Positions 33,357 to 40,917 of a stretch of 64,000 nt of DNA are shown piece by piece (position 1 is the first letter of the stretch; the number at the start of each line of letters is the position of its first letter). Origin of the DNA: CAIZGX01 sp044239865 (lineage in GTDB: Bacteria; Bacteroidota; Bacteroidia; Flavobacteriales_D; Sanyastnellaceae); the NCBI GenBank assembly GCA_044239865.1, contig JBIIAO010000004.1, forward strand, positions 186,001 through 250,000, in the 5' to 3' direction. The notes under the pieces were generated by a model. The model was given only the letters and a program-made list of their open reading frames with translations, ran no database searches and was not told where the DNA came from. Both the position numbers and the translations under genes were made by a program.

Positions 33357-33364
33357 CAAAGATA
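33357..33364 (-). promoter_or_regulatory. -7 element just before the methyltransferase start
   Basis: TATCTTTG on the minus strand (33357-33364) matches TAnnTTTG. The GTG start codon lies 4 bp downstream, so the transcript would begin at or next to the start codon (leaderless). No clear -33 TTG is present; the upstream sequence is the repeat array. Confidence 0.45.
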
Positions 33365-33376
33365 TGTTCTTCGAAA

Positions 33377-33508
33377 GATACTTTGTAAGATTCTGCGAAA
33401 GATGCGATGCAAGATACTTTGTAAGATTCTTCGAAAGGTCTCGCGAGGCGTCTTGTGTAGGGTCTTGTGCAACATCTCCCGAAGCGTCTTGCGTAGCATC
33501 TTGCGAAG
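33377..33508. repeat. 11 x 12-bp repeat, second locus of the family
   Basis: Eleven 12-bp units such as GATACTTTGTAA, GATTCTTCGAAA and CATCTTGCGAAG run without a break between the methyltransferase and the DUF6150 gene. They agree in length, phase and consensus (about GATCTTGCGAAG) with the units at 11795-12118 on the same strand. Here they appear non-coding: there is a stop in one frame, and the open frames lack any domain or signal. Confidence 0.85.
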
Positions 33509-33543
33509 CATTGTTTATCTTCGTTGAAATAAAAAAAACAGTT

Positions 33544-33879
33544 ATGAAGTCAATCGTTCTACTTTTTGCATTGTGCGCATTTGGACTTAGCGCGAGTGCT
33601 CAAAAGATTTATTCTGTAGATGCGGAATACAAGGCTCAGGTTAAAGTTTATGTTGTGGATGCCGAGTACAAAGCAGATTTACTGGTTTATAAGGAAGACG
33701 CGGAGTATAAGGCGGGTAGTAATGATGGACGTTGGTATTTCGTAGATGCGGAATACAAAGCGACTAAGAAAATATATTTTGAAGATGCCGAGTACAAGGC
33801 TGATTTGAAAATTTATTTCGTCGATGCAGAGTACAAAGCCGGTTGGAAGAATTCTTCTAAGAAGCACTTGTTGTTCTAA
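33544..33879 (+). CDS. exported repeat protein of the DUF6150 type
   Basis: The 111-residue protein has a signal peptide (MKSIVLLFALCAFGLSASAQ). Six copies of a motif like KIYxVDAEYKADL follow, spaced 11-16 residues apart. The third and fourth copies are separated by a GSNDGRW turn. It ends in a basic tail, GWKNSSKKHLLF. This matches the small uncharacterised DUF6150 family from Bacteroidota; no function is known. The regular aromatic/acidic pattern suggests stacked beta turns or strands. The ATG at 33544 is used because it begins the signal peptide; upstream open sequence is only the 12-bp repeat. Confidence 0.85.
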   Translation: MKSIVLLFALCAFGLSASAQKIYSVDAEYKAQVKVYVVDAEYKADLLVYKEDAEYKAGSNDGRWYFVDAEYKATKKIYFEDAEYKADLKIYFVDAEYKAGWKNSSKKHLLF

Positions 33880-34003
33880 CCTTATCAGCTTCTAGCTTTT
33901 TTATTTTTTTTATGTATGCAACAGTTAGGGCATCAAGTGATTTTGATTTGCCCTTGCTTTTCATGAATGATTCCGCATATTCTTTAAGATTCTTTTTATT
34001 CAT
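33857..34003 (-). CDS. possible small basic protein, 48 residues
   Basis: An ATG at 34003 opens a 48-codon frame beginning MNKKNLKEYAESFMKSKGKS and ending with the stop at 33857-33859. The product is rich in Lys, Ser and Glu and looks like a single helical domain. It overlaps the 3' end of the convergent DUF6150 gene by 23 bp and otherwise fills a gap. I do not recognise it. It could be spurious; composition and position are the only support. Confidence 0.35.
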   Translation of the reverse strand: MNKKNLKEYAESFMKSKGKSKSLDALTVAYIKKIKKLEADKVRTTSAS

Positions 34004-34092
34004 GTTCTATTCGAGAATTATTGAAACATGAATTTACTGAAAAGTAAGAAGCAATTGAAATTATTTGACGAGAAGTTGTCCTAAATTTAGCC

Positions 34093-35502
34093 ATGCGAAA
34101 AATAAACTTATTCCTTCCTGTTGTTCTTGCATTCGCGATAACTCTTGGGCTGCCGAATTGGTTGTCTTGGAATGAACGGGTAGTCTTGTCAACTGTTTTA
34201 GTTATGCTGTGGTGGTGGATATCTGAAGTGATACCCATGGCTGTAACGGCGCTTGTTCCGATTTTGATTTTTCCAATTTCGAATGTCATGAGCATGGAAA
34301 AGGTGGTGGTGCCTTATGCCGATAAATTTGTCTTTTTATTTCTAGGTGGATTTCTGTTGGCTTTGGCTATTGAGAAACACGGATTGCACAAGCGAATTGC
34401 CTTTCGCTTGCTTGATTTGGCCGGTAATGCGAAAGCGCGCATATTGCTTGCTGTAATGTTATCGTCTTATGTTTTGAGCATGTGGATTAGCAACACGGCA
34501 ACCGCGATGATGCTTATTCCAATTGCTGCATCTGTTGCTCATTTACTTTCAGCCCATCAGCATGAGGCGAAGTTCAAACGTGCTTTAGTTTTGGGTGTTG
34601 CTTATGCGGCGAGCATTGGCGGAATGGCAACCTTAATAGGAACTCCTCCGAATGTTGCTGCTGCAGGTATAGTGAAGGAACAGTTTGGTGAAGAGATTTC
34701 ATTTGTTGAATGGATGAAATACGGAGTTCCATTTTCATTGATTTTGTTACTTCTCGTTTTTCTTATTCTTTCGAAAATCCATTTTAAAAGGAATGAAACC
34801 ATTGTTGGTGCGCATGCTGAGCTGCACGCTATTCGCCAGGGAATGGGCGGCATGATGAAATCTGAAAAGAGAGTGTTGCTGATTTTTTTGGGAGCTGTTC
34901 TTTGCTGGATTTTCCAATCGCCTATTTCGAAAGCGTTGAATGTCGCGGCTTTCAACGACACTTGGATTGCCTTAGCTTTCGGATTGTCTTTGTTTTTTAT
35001 TCCGAGAGGAATGTCAGAACCGAATGAACGTTCGGTGGGATTGTTGGAATGGCCAGATACAGAGAAATTGTCGTGGGGAGTGTTGTTGATGTTTGGAGGT
35101 GGATTGACTTTATCTGTGGCGTTCAAAGAAGTTGGATTGCTGGAAAGATTGTCGCAATGGTTATCTGTTGTGAATGTAGGTAGCTCATCTGCTTACCTCA
35201 TTATGTTATGCGGAATAGGGTTGTTGCTCACGGCGCTCATGAGTAATTTGGCCATGGTTACTTTGTTTGTTCCGATTGTGGGCGTGCTAGCGCATCAGCA
35301 AGGGTTTTCAGCAGCGGCTTGGGCAATCCCTGTTACTCTTGCTGCAAGTTGTGATTTTATGTTTCCTATGAGTACTCCACCGAATGCCATTGCCTACGGC
35401 ACGGGTTGGGTGAAAGCGAAGGACATGTTCGCAATAGGAATTATTGTGAATTTGATTTCGTTTGCGTTGTTGGTGGGGATGGTAATGTTGTCCAACTTCT
35501 GA
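34093..35502 (+). CDS. SLC13/DASS-family sodium-coupled anion transporter
   Basis: The 469-residue protein has 11-12 hydrophobic segments and the family signatures SNTATAMMLIPIA and GTPPNVAAAGI in the first half, then SNLAMVTLFVPI and FMFPMSTPPNAIAYGTG in the second half. The two SNT/SNL hairpins bind sodium and substrate carboxylates. Likely substrates are C4-dicarboxylates, citrate or sulfate. It stands alone, and a TAAATTTA element at 34082-34089 may be its -7 box. Confidence 0.93.
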   Translation: MRKINLFLPVVLAFAITLGLPNWLSWNERVVLSTVLVMLWWWISEVIPMAVTALVPILIFPISNVMSMEKVVVPYADKFVFLFLGGFLLALAIEKHGLHKRIAFRLLDLAGNAKARILLAVMLSSYVLSMWISNTATAMMLIPIAASVAHLLSAHQHEAKFKRALVLGVAYAASIGGMATLIGTPPNVAAAGIVKEQFGEEISFVEWMKYGVPFSLILLLLVFLILSKIHFKRNETIVGAHAELHAIRQGMGGMMKSEKRVLLIFLGAVLCWIFQSPISKALNVAAFNDTWIALAFGLSLFFIPRGMSEPNERSVGLLEWPDTEKLSWGVLLMFGGGLTLSVAFKEVGLLERLSQWLSVVNVGSSSAYLIMLCGIGLLLTALMSNLAMVTLFVPIVGVLAHQQGFSAAAWAIPVTLAASCDFMFPMSTPPNAIAYGTGWVKAKDMFAIGIIVNLISFALLVGMVMLSNF

Positions 35503-35539
35503 ATATTTTTTTCAAATGCTAAGTTGAAAAGGAAAAAGA

Positions 35540-37768
35540 TTATTTAACAGTGAGAGTCAGCGGCTGGGGAGAAACAATGGCCATGTATTCCTTGTTTTTA
35601 ATATAAAAGGATTCTTTTGTAACAGCGGAGTGTATCAGTATCTGATCTCCAGATTTGAGTATGGATTCTAATTGGATTCGAGATTCGGAATCTTCGAGTG
35701 ATACTATGTTTGCTCCATTCATGTATGGCCTCCCATTAATATCGATTTTATAACAGATAATTTTACTGAATATCGATTTTTTTGTAAATGTATGATTTGA
35801 CTGAATGTCAATTTGTATGAAATGGATAGAGCTCTTTTCGATTTTATTGTCAACCCCAGATGGGGATTTCAAATGAAAAATTGTAGCGCCGAGTTTCTGA
35901 AAATCTAAATCAGTTTTAAATTCTTTTGATAAATAAAATAAACAGAATGGGCTTTTGCTAACTAATTCCAGCATGAATGATCTGTCATTCTTCAGTTTGG
36001 AGTCAATGAATAAGATACTTTCAGGATTTGTCGAACAAGCAATTTGTACAAGTTCCTTGTTTTTTTTAAGATCGCTGCTTGCATATTTAAGTGCGTATCC
36101 ATTCTGGCTAACAGCTTCTTTTACAAGTTTAAAATTGTTTCTGAGCTCTTTTGAGGCATATTTCAAAGCGAGTCCATTTTTAGCAATGGCGAAATTTGCC
36201 AAATCGATATCGTTACTAAACGTTTTGTTTGCGAGTTGAAACACGAGTTCGTCTTGAACTAGAGCGGCGTTAAAAATCTCTCTGTCTTCTTGATATCTGC
36301 GAGGAGCGAGATAAATAATTTTAGGATTTGTTTTGACATGTTTCAAAATAAAATCTCTGTCATTTTTCAATGACTTATCTGCATAAATGAAATTACCAGG
36401 TTGTTTTTCGAGATGGATAACATCGAATAATTTAGCACTGGATAATAACGCCAGGTCTAATTCTTTCAGAATTCCATCTATGTTTTGGTCATCTTCAGGA
36501 AGGCTTGCTATGAAATTAGTGATAAACATTTCATCTCTTAAAAGAGAGTCACAAATATTCTTTCGAGGTGAGAATTTCAGGTCTTTAGATTTTTTACTTG
36601 CAAATAGCAACAGCGCAGATTCGTTGCAGGAATAGTTAGGTAAAAGCTTCAATATGAAACTTGAGGACCATTCATTGTCGAGTGCTTTAGTGAGATTATC
36701 GATATTCATGAACTCTTTATCTGTCTGCAAAGCTGTTCCGGCGAATTGTAAAGCCGCAACATTAGAATCTATTGCAAGTTTTAATATCTCTCTATCGTTC
36801 TTCAAATGATCACTTGCGTACTCCATTGCGTATGGATTTTCCTGTACAGCCATTTTTACAATTTCTCTGTCATTTCTTAACTCTTCACTTGCGTAACTAA
36901 GTGCGCGGCCATTCAATGCTACAGCACGCATCATCGTGATTCTGTCAGAGAGTATTTTTGGATTTATGTATTCCAAATAACAATCGTCCTCTTTTACGAG
37001 ATTTACGATGTATTCCTTATCACTTTTAAGTTCTTCATTAGCATACTGAAAATAGGAACATTCCACAACTTTAAAGAATTCTTGCAAAAACTCTTTGTTT
37101 TTACACAATGAATCACAAATTGTAAATTCCCTTATTTCTGGTCGCGGCTGTTCTCCGCACAATGGTTCATGGAAAAAATGAAACTTCAATCCATAATTTA
37201 AATCGTCTTTAAAATTGGGGTCGAACTTTTTCGATTTCTTGCTGTTGAGAATTTTGAATTTCAATTCCTCATGTTGAAAAATTGAGATTAATGCTCGTCT
37301 ATTACAGGAATAATTAGGAAGCACTTCATTCAAAAAGGTATACTCATAATGATAAACTAACTTAATAGGAACAAGAGAGTTCTGTTTGAATTCATGAGAT
37401 GTTTTTCTATATGCTTCAATAATAAGTGCTTCGGATTGAGCGTGTATTATCAAATATTCAAAAAAACGATCATTGTTTAAAATCGAGTCGGGTATGAATT
37501 TAATCATGTCTATATCTTCAGACATTTGAATCAATTCAAATAAAAACTTACGGTTTCCTAAAATCGAATTAGATGCAAAATTTAACTCGGAGATACCGTT
37601 TAATTCTATCGCGAGGTGCACAATTGAGGGTTCACTTTGGTATTCGCTGGGAAGGGACTTTAGTGAGGCACCTCTTTCAAGTTCTCCTTGCGGGTCGATT
37701 TCAGTTTGACAGCGAACTGCATTATGAAAAAGCAATGAAAGAATTAGAATAGAAAGACATCTAAACAT
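35540..37768 (-). CDS. exported DUF4116-repeat protein
   Basis: The 742-residue protein has a signal peptide (MFRCLSILILSLLFHNAVRC). Most of the rest is a helical repeat of about 23-25 residues of the type L-K-N-D-R-E-I-V-x-A-V-x-x-N-x-x-A-L-x-Y-A-S, as in DUF4116. Clear copies read EELRNDREIVKMAVQENPYA and KELRNNFKLVKEAVSQNGYA. The last ~100 residues differ and may be a separate beta domain. DUF4116 repeats are known mostly from protist, giant-virus and scattered bacterial proteins without a known role. The ATG at 37768 gives the signal peptide. It is the last gene in an operon with an OmpA protein, PorP/SprF and a type-B adhesin. Confidence 0.82.
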   Translation of the reverse strand: MFRCLSILILSLLFHNAVRCQTEIDPQGELERGASLKSLPSEYQSEPSIVHLAIELNGISELNFASNSILGNRKFLFELIQMSEDIDMIKFIPDSILNNDRFFEYLIIHAQSEALIIEAYRKTSHEFKQNSLVPIKLVYHYEYTFLNEVLPNYSCNRRALISIFQHEELKFKILNSKKSKKFDPNFKDDLNYGLKFHFFHEPLCGEQPRPEIREFTICDSLCKNKEFLQEFFKVVECSYFQYANEELKSDKEYIVNLVKEDDCYLEYINPKILSDRITMMRAVALNGRALSYASEELRNDREIVKMAVQENPYAMEYASDHLKNDREILKLAIDSNVAALQFAGTALQTDKEFMNIDNLTKALDNEWSSSFILKLLPNYSCNESALLLFASKKSKDLKFSPRKNICDSLLRDEMFITNFIASLPEDDQNIDGILKELDLALLSSAKLFDVIHLEKQPGNFIYADKSLKNDRDFILKHVKTNPKIIYLAPRRYQEDREIFNAALVQDELVFQLANKTFSNDIDLANFAIAKNGLALKYASKELRNNFKLVKEAVSQNGYALKYASSDLKKNKELVQIACSTNPESILFIDSKLKNDRSFMLELVSKSPFCLFYLSKEFKTDLDFQKLGATIFHLKSPSGVDNKIEKSSIHFIQIDIQSNHTFTKKSIFSKIICYKIDINGRPYMNGANIVSLEDSESRIQLESILKSGDQILIHSAVTKESFYIKNKEYMAIVSPQPLTLTVK

Positions 37769-37802
37769 AGTGCAAGAGTTTTGACTAACTAGAAACGTCT
37801 TC

Positions 37803-39962
37803 TTACTGAACAACGAATCTCAACTCCGTTCTTCTATTCGATTGATGTTCATCTTCAGTACAATTTACACCGTCTGAACATTTATTCGTAAGTTGTTTTT
37901 CGCCGTATCCTTTTGCAACAATACGTTCCTTAGAAATTCCTTTTTTAATGATGTAATTCACACAACTTTGCGCTCTGTTTTGTGATAGCACTTCGTTGTA
38001 ACTGTCCGTTCCACGGCAATCTGTGTGCGAAGACAATTCAACAACTAATTCAGGTCTTTCTTTCATGTATTGAACAAGTTTGTCGAGTTCTTTTTCACTC
38101 GCTGGACGTAAAAAATACTTGTCAAAATCGTAAAGAATTAAGTCAAGCTTAACAAAATTTTCCTCAGACATTTTGCGCATGGTAATGCGATAGTTCTGTG
38201 GTGCGTTACAGTCACTTCCGGCAAGTTTAATAATCTGGTCATCATAATTTACAGTGTTGCAATTTATTTCGGTAAGCACAGATTCTGTGTTGGTCCTGGA
38301 CCAAGAATATACACCATCTTGATTTGCATTCGCCTTCTTAACGGTGTTGTCGGTTGATTTTATTTGAATGAGACTTCCCACAAGTGGTTTGCCATTTTCA
38401 TCAACAACAGTAACGGTTTGAGTGGATTTCAAATAATTGGAAGACAAACCAACGTTGAATTTTCCTTCAGCCGTAGCGTTGAACGATTCTTTTTTAGATG
38501 CAGTATACAATTCATTGCCAGCATACGAAATCTCAAATTGATCTTTCAACCGGGGCTTTAATTTCACCTTACCTTCTTTGTCGGTTGTTTGAGAAGTTGT
38601 TGTGTTGTTGAGCTTATTTTTTATTTCAACCGTAGCGTTTTCTATTGGCTTTTTATCGCATGTAGTTAAAAGAATTTCAAGTTCAATATCATACACCGGT
38701 GTAGATATTTTGAAAATTTGATCTTTGTTTAAATTGCGGTTTGAAGACAAATAACCCGTGCCTGTTCCGGCGTCAAGGAAAAAGGCGAAATCATCACTCG
38801 ATGTGTTAATTGGAATACCTATGTGAGTGGGTATGCCAGCCGTGTTTGCTGAAAACACATCTAAGCCACCTAGACCAATCCAACCTTTAGATGAAAAGTA
38901 AAGCGTTCCGTTGCTATCTACAAATGGGAATAATTCATCAGATGCAGTGTTCACGTTTATTCCCAAGTTGCTTGGTGCAGACCATTTTCCGTCAGCAAAT
39001 GAAACTTTGTAAAGATCAGAACCGCCAAGCCCACCAGGTCTATCAGATGCGAAAATAACATTACCATTTACATCGAATACACCATGTCCAGTTGAGAAAT
39101 GTTTGTCATTGAAATTGAAGGTTTCATCTTCTTTCCATTTCCCATTTTCTTTTTTAAATAAGCTAAGTTTTAAGCGAGAATATTTCACTCGAGCAATGGT
39201 ATCTAATTCTTCGAAATTCCTAGTTAGCAGAGCTTGAGAAAAATCTTTGTTGAATGAAATAGGTCCATCATGTGAATGGGTGTGTTCAATTTCATTCCAG
39301 ATGTCATTGTTTTTTAATTTATCAAGTGCAGAGTATGATTCATAAGGGGTATTGGCATCTTTAATGAACGAAAGTTCATAGTAATTCTGGCCAGTCCAAG
39401 TGTCTTTTCTAGCTAAAAAACCTGTGTTGAATTCAGAGGTTACGAAAATCAAACCTTTTTCATAAGGTACTGCGGCAAACTCTTCACCTTTCGATACATT
39501 GCGAAAATCTTTTACTTCAAACTCGCTTGTGTCTTTCAGGTAAGAAACCATTGTTGGAGCTTGTCTCTTCCATTCAATAATAGATGCTTCAGCAGGGATT
39601 AATGCTAATGCCGAATCGATAGACGCAACAAGCAGCGTATGCATGTTATTCAATCGAAGCAATTCGAAATGTAGAGTCCAATCTGTTGAAAGTGCTTGGT
39701 TACTTCTTGTAAGTAAAGAGTTCCAATGAAGTGCATTTTTGTATTGTTCTGAATTGTATGCAGCCTCAGTAGCCATTCTCAGATAGCTCCAATCTCCTTT
39801 TTGTTTTTGAATGAAATTCTCCGAGAGATCTGCCCAAACGGGATAGGCTTCAACAAATTTGAATTGAGCTGACAACGATTTTGCATAGTCCTCTTTGAAG
39901 GTTTGTGCATTCGAAACAACAGCTGTGCAAAACAAAAACAGAAAAATGAATATTTTTTTCAT
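37803..39962 (-). CDS. OmpA-family protein with PD40 propeller repeats (T9SS accessory, PorE-like)
   Basis: The 719-residue protein has a signal peptide (MKKIFIFLFLFCTAVVSNAQ) and TPR-like helices (about 25-125). WD40-like PD40 propeller repeats follow (about 150-410: FASDRPGGLGGSDLYKVSF, YFSSKGWIGLGGLDVFSA). Then come one or two carboxypeptidase-regulatory-like beta-sandwiches (about 430-590) and a C-terminal OmpA domain that binds peptidoglycan (LSSHTDCRGTDSYNEVLSQN). This order matches PorE and similar proteins that link the T9SS to the cell wall. It directly follows the PorP/SprF gene (6-bp gap), the usual pairing. Confidence 0.9.
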   Translation of the reverse strand: MKKIFIFLFLFCTAVVSNAQTFKEDYAKSLSAQFKFVEAYPVWADLSENFIQKQKGDWSYLRMATEAAYNSEQYKNALHWNSLLTRSNQALSTDWTLHFELLRLNNMHTLLVASIDSALALIPAEASIIEWKRQAPTMVSYLKDTSEFEVKDFRNVSKGEEFAAVPYEKGLIFVTSEFNTGFLARKDTWTGQNYYELSFIKDANTPYESYSALDKLKNNDIWNEIEHTHSHDGPISFNKDFSQALLTRNFEELDTIARVKYSRLKLSLFKKENGKWKEDETFNFNDKHFSTGHGVFDVNGNVIFASDRPGGLGGSDLYKVSFADGKWSAPSNLGINVNTASDELFPFVDSNGTLYFSSKGWIGLGGLDVFSANTAGIPTHIGIPINTSSDDFAFFLDAGTGTGYLSSNRNLNKDQIFKISTPVYDIELEILLTTCDKKPIENATVEIKNKLNNTTTSQTTDKEGKVKLKPRLKDQFEISYAGNELYTASKKESFNATAEGKFNVGLSSNYLKSTQTVTVVDENGKPLVGSLIQIKSTDNTVKKANANQDGVYSWSRTNTESVLTEINCNTVNYDDQIIKLAGSDCNAPQNYRITMRKMSEENFVKLDLILYDFDKYFLRPASEKELDKLVQYMKERPELVVELSSHTDCRGTDSYNEVLSQNRAQSCVNYIIKKGISKERIVAKGYGEKQLTNKCSDGVNCTEDEHQSNRRTELRFVVQ

Positions 39963-39968
39963 GATAAA

Positions 39969-40910
39969 TTAGAAATATCGTGGACTTACAAATGCGTTAT
40001 TACGAGGGCGAATGTCAAAAGAGATAACCACTTCATGATTTCCCCATTGATTTAATTTCATACTGTTCATCGGAAGGTCAAAGGCGTAACCAATCATGAG
40101 ATTATCATTTATCTGATAAGAGGTGTTGAATCCAAGCCCTTCACCAATGCGGTACATACTTCCTATCCAAAATTGTTTGTAGAACAATGCAGAGACATTC
40201 ACTTCCATGGCCGCAGGGCTGTTTTTAGTGAATTTCATTAAAGCTGAAGTTCGTATATCTGTAACAGAATTAATTGGAAATACATATCCTCCAGTAAGAA
40301 AGTAGTGTCGCTGACTTATGGCATTACCTGTGTTGTTGTCAATGTTTCGTTCTATAAGATGAGGAACTGAAAGTCCTACAAAATAGGATGCTTGACGCAC
40401 ATTGTTGTCACTTGCAACTTTATACAGATATGCACCAGCACCGAAGTTAGCTTGTGATTTGTTGTAAGGTGTTGTGAAGTTAGGATCGTTCGGATTCGTT
40501 ACAGAAAGTCCGTTAAAATCATATTGAAATTTCTGAATTCCTCCAGAAACACCCAGCGATAAACGAAGGTTATTTGGATTCAATTGCATTTGAAAGGAAG
40601 CGTGATTCATCCAATCGATTGAATTGCGAGCGCCTGTTTTATCAAAAGTTAAATTTGTGCCAAGTCCTATTCTCTGTCTTGCGACAGGTGCATGAACTGA
40701 GATGTATTGTGTTGAAGGGGCTCCGTCCCAGCCTATCCATTGTGAGCGATGAACCATGTTCATGTTCAGCGTTCCGCGTGTTCCGGCATATGCTGGATTG
40801 TATGAAAGTGGATTGTTGAAATAGAAGGAGCTTTGCGGGTCTTGCTGTGCGTTGGAAGCAAATGATCCAACGAAAAGCAATAATAGAAAGTATATTTTTT
40901 TCATTTTCAT
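39969..40910 (-). CDS. PorP/SprF-family type IX secretion membrane protein
   Basis: The 313-residue protein has a signal peptide (MKMKKIYFLLLLFVGSFASN). It shows the family start QQDPQSSFYFNNPLSYNPAYAGT, HRSQWIGWDGAPSTQYIS and a C-terminal barrel with FDIRPRNNAFVSPRYF. PorP/SprF proteins are outer-membrane barrels; each usually pairs with a neighbouring type-B adhesin and helps its secretion or anchoring (SprF for SprB). That adhesin is the gene just upstream. The ATG at 40910 is chosen; an ATG at 40934 would overlap the adhesin and precede the signal peptide. Confidence 0.94.
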   Translation of the reverse strand: MKMKKIYFLLLLFVGSFASNAQQDPQSSFYFNNPLSYNPAYAGTRGTLNMNMVHRSQWIGWDGAPSTQYISVHAPVARQRIGLGTNLTFDKTGARNSIDWMNHASFQMQLNPNNLRLSLGVSGGIQKFQYDFNGLSVTNPNDPNFTTPYNKSQANFGAGAYLYKVASDNNVRQASYFVGLSVPHLIERNIDNNTGNAISQRHYFLTGGYVFPINSVTDIRTSALMKFTKNSPAAMEVNVSALFYKQFWIGSMYRIGEGLGFNTSYQINDNLMIGYAFDLPMNSMKLNQWGNHEVVISFDIRPRNNAFVSPRYF

Positions 40911-40917
40911 TTGATTC

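Noticed and set aside
33353..33511. N-terminal extension of the RNA methyltransferase by 53 residues
   Set aside because: The extension consists only of translated 12-bp repeats and lies upstream of the likely -7 element.
33364..33543. 60-residue plus-strand extension of the DUF6150 protein
   Set aside because: It is translated repeat DNA, and the ATG at 33544 starts a proper signal peptide.
34082..34089. TAAATTTA as promoter of the SLC13 gene
   Set aside because: It is one base off consensus, has no TTG at a suitable distance and is only 3 bp from the ATG, so it was not listed as a separate feature.
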